The translations under genes and the position numbers were made by a program. Positions 15,212-18,372 of a DNA stretch of 18,372 nt are shown here, piece after piece. Under the pieces are notes generated by a model, which searched no databases, was not told the origin of the DNA, and worked only from the letters and a program-made list of their open reading frames with translations. This DNA is from an uncultured bacterium (lineage in GTDB: Bacteria; Planctomycetota; Phycisphaerae; Phycisphaerales; SM1A02): positions 1-18,372 of the forward strand of contig CAJACJ010000055.1 in assembly GCA_903938205.1 (NCBI GenBank), in the 5' to 3' direction. The number at the start of each line of letters is the position of its first letter. Position 1 is the stretch's first letter.

Positions 15212-15867
15212 GGCGGACACGCGGGGTTCACCCACTGAATCAGGGCCGACCACCCCGCGCTCTCATCATCATGCGGCAAGTAGCCATGAATGGGGCGAAC
15301 CACTTCCCAACCATCTTTCAAGTGCACGGTCAATACTGGGTCTACCAGTTCGCCGCGCTCAACCGCCTCCACATATTGATCCGGTGTAAAGGCATCTTTG
15401 TGTTGCGAGTATCCAGGCAGGCGGCTGCCCGCCACCGAACGCCATAAATTTTCCGTGCGCACAAGTTCACGCGTAACGTCCGTCAACGCGCGCGCCACGC
15501 TGTGATGTTGATGTCGCGGATGCACCATGATGTCGGCGCAGTACAACGAGTGGCCCTTGGGATTGTGATCATCAAATGTTCCGTGCGCAGTCAAAATTTC
15601 CCACGGGTCATCCAAATGAAAATCAATCATGTTTAAACGCAAGGTGTAATGCGCGCCCGCAACTTCGCCAGTTGGAATGTGCTGCGCCACAAATTGCCCC
15701 TGTGGAAAAACGAAATGATGTTCGGCAAGTTCTTGCGGCGTGTAGGGCACATCGTGCGGATACACCACTTTGCAAATTTCAATAAGGGCTGTCATGTCGC
15801 CAGGCTCCATCAAGCGAATGCGGTAGTCCGGGTGAAGTCCTTTGGAATGCGGCGTTATGTCTGGCAT
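15184..15867 (-). CDS. GNAT family N-acetyltransferase (type found fused to carbon-nitrogen hydrolases)
   Basis: A 227-residue GNAT protein. After the N-terminal PDYRIRLMEPGDMTALIEI comes AGAHYTLRL, then YCADIMVHPRHQHHSVARAL, the beta4 strand and a modified acetyl-CoA loop. The C-terminal half (GSRLPGYSQHKD, YVEAVERGELVDPVLTVHL, IHGYLPHDDESAGWSALIQWVNP) resembles the acetyltransferase part of GNAT/nitrilase two-domain proteins. Here no nitrilase domain follows. The usual R/Q-x-x-G-x-G/A loop is altered to RHQHHSVA, so acetyl-CoA binding may be weaker or different. The start is placed at 15867 because a perfect TATAAT lies 6 nt upstream; the next ATG at 15891 would put that box inside the coding region. 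Substrate unknown. The match to fused proteins is from memory. Confidence 0.82.
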   Translation of the reverse strand: MPDITPHSKGLHPDYRIRLMEPGDMTALIEICKVVYPHDVPYTPQELAEHHFVFPQGQFVAQHIPTGEVAGAHYTLRLNMIDFHLDDPWEILTAHGTFDDHNPKGHSLYCADIMVHPRHQHHSVARALTDVTRELVRTENLWRSVAGSRLPGYSQHKDAFTPDQYVEAVERGELVDPVLTVHLKDGWEVVRPIHGYLPHDDESAGWSALIQWVNPACPPPPEFQLRK

Positions 15868-15873
15868 GTTCGC

Positions 15874-15879
15874 ATTATA
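15874..15879 (-). promoter_or_regulatory. Consensus -10 box of the GNAT gene
   Basis: On minus, TATAAT, a perfect consensus, is followed by GCGAAC (6 nt) and ATG 15867. It is the strongest of the close-set boxes here and fixes the choice of start. A 10-bp inverted repeat begins 8 bp upstream of it. Confidence 0.6.
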
Positions 15880-15887
15880 AGGCACGG

Positions 15888-15927
15888 GCATTGTTGCTAT
15901 TGTTCACTGCATGATGTGCAACAATGC
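15888..15927. repeat. 10-bp perfect inverted repeat in the divergent promoter gap
   Basis: GCATTGTTGC (15888-15897) and GCAACAATGC (15918-15927) are exact reverse complements, 20 nt apart. They lie between the GNAT gene (minus) and the 71-residue membrane protein (plus), at about the -35 position of the GNAT promoter. They could be two half-sites for a dimeric regulator. A smaller inverted repeat (CTGCAT...ATGCAG, 15908-15929) overlaps the right arm. Confidence 0.6.
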
Positions 15928-15940
15928 AGGCGTGCTCAAA

Positions 15941-15958
15941 CAGACCGCCGAGGGTCTG
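15941..15958 (+). other. Small hairpin upstream of the 71-residue protein gene
   Basis: CAGACC-GCCGAG-GGTCTG forms a 6-bp stem with a 6-nt loop, ending 14 nt before ATG 15973. There is no T run after it, so it is not a usual terminator. It may be a 5' leader structure. Confidence 0.35.
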
Positions 15959-15972
15959 GCCGCAAGAAATCC

Positions 15973-16188
15973 ATGAGCTTTGATTCGACCAATTTGATTG
16001 TGAATGTGTTCGCGGGAATTGTGGGCACGGCGTATTTCATGTACGGCTGGAAGCAGCAGAAAATGGTGCCGCTGATTTCAGGCGCGGGCTTGACCATGTT
16101 GCCGTATTTAATCGACAACAACACTCTGCTTATTTCCGTGTGCGTGGGGTTGGCGATTGCGCCGTTTGTCATCAATATTGATTTATAA
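15973..16188 (+). CDS. Small integral membrane protein, unknown function (71 residues)
   Basis: The protein is almost entirely membrane segments: roughly residues 8-25, 31-47 and 51-68, joined by the short charged turn YGWKQQK and by DNN. The order FAGIVGTAYFMYGWKQQKMVPLISG resembles a family of 65-75-residue bacterial proteins, sometimes loosely labelled amino acid transport protein, with a GYFIYGKKQ-like turn; that resemblance is from memory. A real gene is likely because the hydrophobic pattern is regular and the size fits. The start is ATG 15973; the frame is open further upstream, but the family starts near here. No -10-like box stands 6-7 nt upstream and no strong Shine-Dalgarno sequence is seen. 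No function should be inferred from the transport label. Confidence 0.72.
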   Translation: MSFDSTNLIVNVFAGIVGTAYFMYGWKQQKMVPLISGAGLTMLPYLIDNNTLLISVCVGLAIAPFVINIDL

Positions 16189-16281
16189 ATCTACGGCGCG
16201 CGGAGAATTGTATTTTGCTTGCCACGTGCCCGGCGTCCGCTGCAAGTGGCCCTGTACAACCCACTCAAGAATGCTTTGTGA

Positions 16282-16455
16282 ATGGCTAAACTTGCCCACA
16301 TGCATTTGATCATCATCGCTGTTGCGGGGCTAGCACTGTGGGGCGTTTGGCGATTGATACGAGCGCAGATAGAAAGTGGTGGCGACGCATCCCAAGACGA
16401 ATCCGCGCCACCGCAGGTTATGGATGCTGACGCGCGCAAATCTGATCAATCGTGA
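16282..16455 (+). CDS. Small single-pass membrane protein, unknown function (57 residues)
   Basis: ATG 16282 to TGA 16453-16455 gives 57 residues. The N-terminus MAKLAHMHLIIIAVAG continues as a hydrophobic segment to about residue 22 and is followed by RLIRAQ, a typical stop-transfer charge pattern with the basic side inside. The rest is a hydrophilic, acidic tail rich in Ser, Asp, Gln and Pro. It lies between two other small membrane protein genes on the same strand, 93 bp after one and 28 bp before the other. I see no Shine-Dalgarno sequence. It resembles no family I know. The membrane segment and position make it plausible, but a 57-codon frame could be chance. Confidence 0.45.
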   Translation: MAKLAHMHLIIIAVAGLALWGVWRLIRAQIESGGDASQDESAPPQVMDADARKSDQS

Positions 16456-16470
16456 ATGTCGCCGCGCCAC

Positions 16471-16476
16471 TATCTT
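16471..16476 (+). promoter_or_regulatory. -10 box of the 23-residue-repeat protein gene
   Basis: TATCTT stands 7 nt before ATG 16484, with no Shine-Dalgarno sequence. It supports the start at 16484 rather than the in-frame ATG at 16376. Confidence 0.45.
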
Positions 16477-16483
16477 TGCGCGC

Positions 16484-16957
16484 ATGAAAGAAATGCAGAA
16501 ACAAATCGCGTCGTTGCAAAGCCGTGTCAAGTATCAGCGCGTGCTCAACATTGTTCTGAGCGTGTTGGTGGTCATGTTGTGCGTGGGGGCCATGAAGCCC
16601 TACGGTGTGATCACGTGCGAGGGCTGGAGTGTGCTGGACAAGAATGGCGCGGCTCGCATCACGGCGTTCACCCGTGACGATGGCGGCGCGTGCTTGTGGT
16701 GGTACGACCTGAACGGCCGCGTGCGCATGGACGCAACGACCCGCGTGAATGGATACGCGGGTTTGCAAGTGTATGACAAGGCGGGCAAGCAGCGCGTGGC
16801 CACGTTCACCAGAGATGACGGCGGCGCTGGCGTTGCGTGGAGTGATTCGAATGAAAAAGTGCGTATCACTGCCGGCAACAATGCAGATGGAGTGGTTATG
16901 TTGCCCGTGAAAGATTTGGAAGTTGCACCCGTTAAAGATCCGTCAGCTGCGAAATAA
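16484..16957 (+). CDS. Membrane-anchored protein with four 23-residue repeats (157 residues)
   Basis: The N-terminus KEMQKQIASLQSRVKYQ is a short coiled-coil-like helix, followed by a membrane segment at about 19-37. The rest is repetitive: residues 52-74, 75-97, 98-120 and 121-143 each start with Asp and follow D-x-x-G-x-x-R-hydrophobic, then about seven residues, D/N-G, and a hydrophobic strand. Repeats 1 and 3 share FTRDDGGA. Such regular short strands suggest a small beta-solenoid outside the cytoplasmic membrane. Similar repeat proteins occur in several phyla without known function, as far as I recall. The frame is open upstream to 16376, but that part overlaps the 57-residue gene; the close -10 box supports 16484. 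It is convergent with a small gene at 16932-17117. Confidence 0.78.
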   Translation: MKEMQKQIASLQSRVKYQRVLNIVLSVLVVMLCVGAMKPYGVITCEGWSVLDKNGAARITAFTRDDGGACLWWYDLNGRVRMDATTRVNGYAGLQVYDKAGKQRVATFTRDDGGAGVAWSDSNEKVRITAGNNADGVVMLPVKDLEVAPVKDPSAAK

Positions 16958-17117
16958 TTGTGCGACGTAATGAGTTTTTTCGCCGCAACATATTTGGATC
17001 ATGTTGAAAGTGCTTAGGCTTGCGAATTGATTCCGCGTCGAAAATGAGCCCCAATTGCGCGGCCTCGAATTTCACGTCCGCGTACAGGGCGTCAGCGCAG
17101 TGGTTGCGCTTCGGCAT
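16932..17117 (-). CDS. Probable small protein, unknown function (61 residues)
   Basis: ATG 17117 to TAA 16932 reads 61 residues. It overlaps the 3' end of the transglutaminase-like gene by 26 bp in another frame, and the end of the convergent repeat-protein gene by 26 bp. Coding character is good in the first half (DALYADVKFEAAQLGLIF): codons such as GAC GCC CTG TAC GCG GAC GTG have GC-rich third bases. The second half is basic, with MLRRKNSLRRT. No membrane segment or known domain is seen. Two readings are possible: a real downstream gene with coupled translation, or the old C-terminus of the transglutaminase-like protein cut off by a frameshift. It fills most of an otherwise empty 134-bp gap. 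Confidence 0.45.
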   Translation of the reverse strand: MPKRNHCADALYADVKFEAAQLGLIFDAESIRKPKHFQHDPNMLRRKNSLRRTIISQLTDL

Positions 17118-18348
17118 TCACAATGTCAGTGCCAGAGCCAACGTGACCAATATCCCAGTCGGACGTGGTCTCTATCAAAACCATTTGTGTACCGTTGACA
17201 TTGATGCGCTGTTCGCCTTCAAACATGTCGCAGCCAACGGCCAGGCACATGTGCGGGGTTGTGTCGTTCATGCAGTACACCAACGCAACGGGTGTGCGCT
17301 CGTCCACGCTGCGAATCAGCGTTGCCAACAGCAAACTTTTGGAATCGCAGTCGCCGCCGTCACGCAAAACTTCCCCAGGCGTGCGCAAGCCGCAGCGATA
17401 TTTCCCATCCTTCACAGCGTCATTGCGTCCATCATCCACCTTGCGATATGGAATTGCGTTCTGCACAAAACTGGTCAGCGCCTCAATGCGTTGGCGCGCA
17501 TTTGGTCTGCCACGTTGACCGCTCCAATAGGTTTGAATCACCGCATCGGCAACGTCGCGCACTTCCGGCATGGAGCGATCAAGAATCCATTGATGATCCG
17601 GAGCGATGCTTTGCGCCGAGCAAATAATTCCGTGCTGCGCCAAGGTTTCCGTGATGGCTTTTTCAATTGCCGCTTGCGAGCCATCGCCAACTCGATAGGC
17701 CACGGAATCAAGCGCATGCTCAGGAAATCCAAAATAGCGCTCGAAGGAATCGGCCCACGCCTCATTCACCTTTGCGGAAATACGGATAGTCATGGGCGTG
17801 CAGTCGGCGCGAAGAAACTTTGTATCGCCTTCACGCTTGGCAATGCACGATTGGTCGTCGGTCCACAAAGAAAATTGTAAATTTTGCAAGCGCGATCGTG
17901 GCGCTAGAAAAATGTGTTGCGCTTCATACCACGCGCGGAAGTCGGCATTTTGTGTCAGTGCAAGCGCGCTCTCAAGCGCGGCGGCGGCGGACTCGGCCGT
18001 GACCGGAGCGGCGGGGGTTGCGTTGCCGTTTGTGTTTCCAGCTGCGCCACCAGTTGCGGGAACAGTGGTCGCGTCAGTTGCCGTTGTTGCCGCGGGCGCA
18101 ATTTCACGCGCGGCCGTGCGCGTCATGGCGCCTTTGCGAATTGGTCTTTTGCGATCTGGTGAACGCATGCCGCTTGGTGAGGACATGGGCTTTGCAGTTT
18201 GACTTCCTGTGACTGTGGTGGCTTGCGAAGTTGGCGCAGGGGCAATTGGTGCCGCCGCAAAACAAGAACGCATCATTTCACAAGGCGCATTTAGCACGCA
18301 CGTGGCGACCAAGATTGTGGCGTACAAAGTTGGCATGGTGTGTTTCAT
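17092..18348 (-). CDS. Transglutaminase-like cysteine-peptidase-fold protein, exported
   Basis: The 418-residue protein begins with a likely signal sequence (KHTMPTLYATILVATCVL), then a long Ala/Pro/Thr-rich linker (about 31-128). The C-terminal half has the transglutaminase-like core: FVQNAIPYRK (294-303), then TPGEVLRDGGDCDSKSLLLA with the nucleophile Cys334, PHMCLAVG with His366, and IETTSDWDIGH with Asp397 or Asp399 as third member. Proteins of this fold outside eukaryotes are mostly proteases or unknown amide-cleaving or crosslinking enzymes. The start is set at 18348 because AAGGAA lies 6 nt upstream; an ATG at 18363 and a GTG at the edge are also in frame, and sequence beyond the edge is not seen. 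Function beyond the fold is unknown. Confidence 0.83.
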   Translation of the reverse strand: MKHTMPTLYATILVATCVLNAPCEMMRSCFAAAPIAPAPTSQATTVTGSQTAKPMSSPSGMRSPDRKRPIRKGAMTRTAAREIAPAATTATDATTVPATGGAAGNTNGNATPAAPVTAESAAAALESALALTQNADFRAWYEAQHIFLAPRSRLQNLQFSLWTDDQSCIAKREGDTKFLRADCTPMTIRISAKVNEAWADSFERYFGFPEHALDSVAYRVGDGSQAAIEKAITETLAQHGIICSAQSIAPDHQWILDRSMPEVRDVADAVIQTYWSGQRGRPNARQRIEALTSFVQNAIPYRKVDDGRNDAVKDGKYRCGLRTPGEVLRDGGDCDSKSLLLATLIRSVDERTPVALVYCMNDTTPHMCLAVGCDMFEGEQRINVNGTQMVLIETTSDWDIGHVGSGTDIVNAEAQPLR

Positions 18349-18354
18349 ATTGCG

Positions 18355-18360
18355 TTCCTT
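18355..18360 (-). promoter_or_regulatory. Shine-Dalgarno sequence of the transglutaminase-like gene
   Basis: On minus, AAGGAA is followed by CGCAAT (6 nt) and ATG 18348. It decides the start and implies a 5' leader or an upstream gene beyond the window edge. Confidence 0.55.
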
Positions 18361-18372
18361 CATGGAGTGCAC

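Noticed and set aside
16224..16256. Hairpin GCCAC...GTGGC as terminator or small RNA
   Set aside because: The stem is 5 bp with a loop of about 20 nt and no T run; chance is sufficient in this base composition.
17020..17880. 286-codon open frame on plus
   Set aside because: It is antisense to the transglutaminase-like gene, which has catalytic motifs; the translated product has no recognisable domain.

Overview
The window holds about 14 protein genes and one tRNA gene, with no phage, insertion sequence or CRISPR locus. A complete lipid A-modifying arnBCADT set implies a Gram-negative, outer-membrane bacterium of moderate GC content. Base and codon style (GCG, CGC, TTG and AAG rich) is even throughout, so nothing looks recently acquired. 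I cannot name the phylum. The conserved enzymes carry lineage-specific inserts, and most lead genes have a -10-like box 6-9 nt before the start codon. Both argue against a typical gammaproteobacterium despite the E. coli-like arn order.

Left part (1-2809): a truncated leucyl aminopeptidase (minus) is divergent from mnmG (plus, tRNA wobble-uridine modification), followed by tRNA-Thr(UGU).

Middle left (2810-6875, all plus): a membrane sensor with HAMP, GAF and HD-GYP domains (likely c-di-GMP phosphodiesterase), a 36-bp tandem repeat that starts inside its last codons, a patatin-like phospholipase with an N-terminal export signal, and a small GNAT acetyltransferase.

Centre (6883-13918, minus): arnB, arnC, arnA, arnD and arnT, read in that order. 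Together they make UDP-Ara4FN, load it onto undecaprenyl phosphate, deformylate it and transfer Ara4N to lipid A, lowering negative surface charge. ArnE/ArnF (flippase) and Ugd (UDP-glucuronate supply) are not in the window.

Right part (14078-18372): an aldose 1-epimerase-like protein (plus) and a GNAT protein (minus) converge. Three small membrane proteins on plus follow; the third carries four 23-residue repeats. At the edge, on minus, are a transglutaminase-like exported protein and a probable 61-residue gene overlapping its 3' end.

The most unusual signal is genome style. Six starts have a TANNNT box exactly 6-7 nt upstream, and mnmG (weaker box) and arnB (9 nt) also fit, with no Shine-Dalgarno sequence. 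Internal operon genes (arnC, arnA) and the transglutaminase gene do have Shine-Dalgarno sequences. This suggests leaderless mRNAs for lead genes, and it was used to choose several starts.
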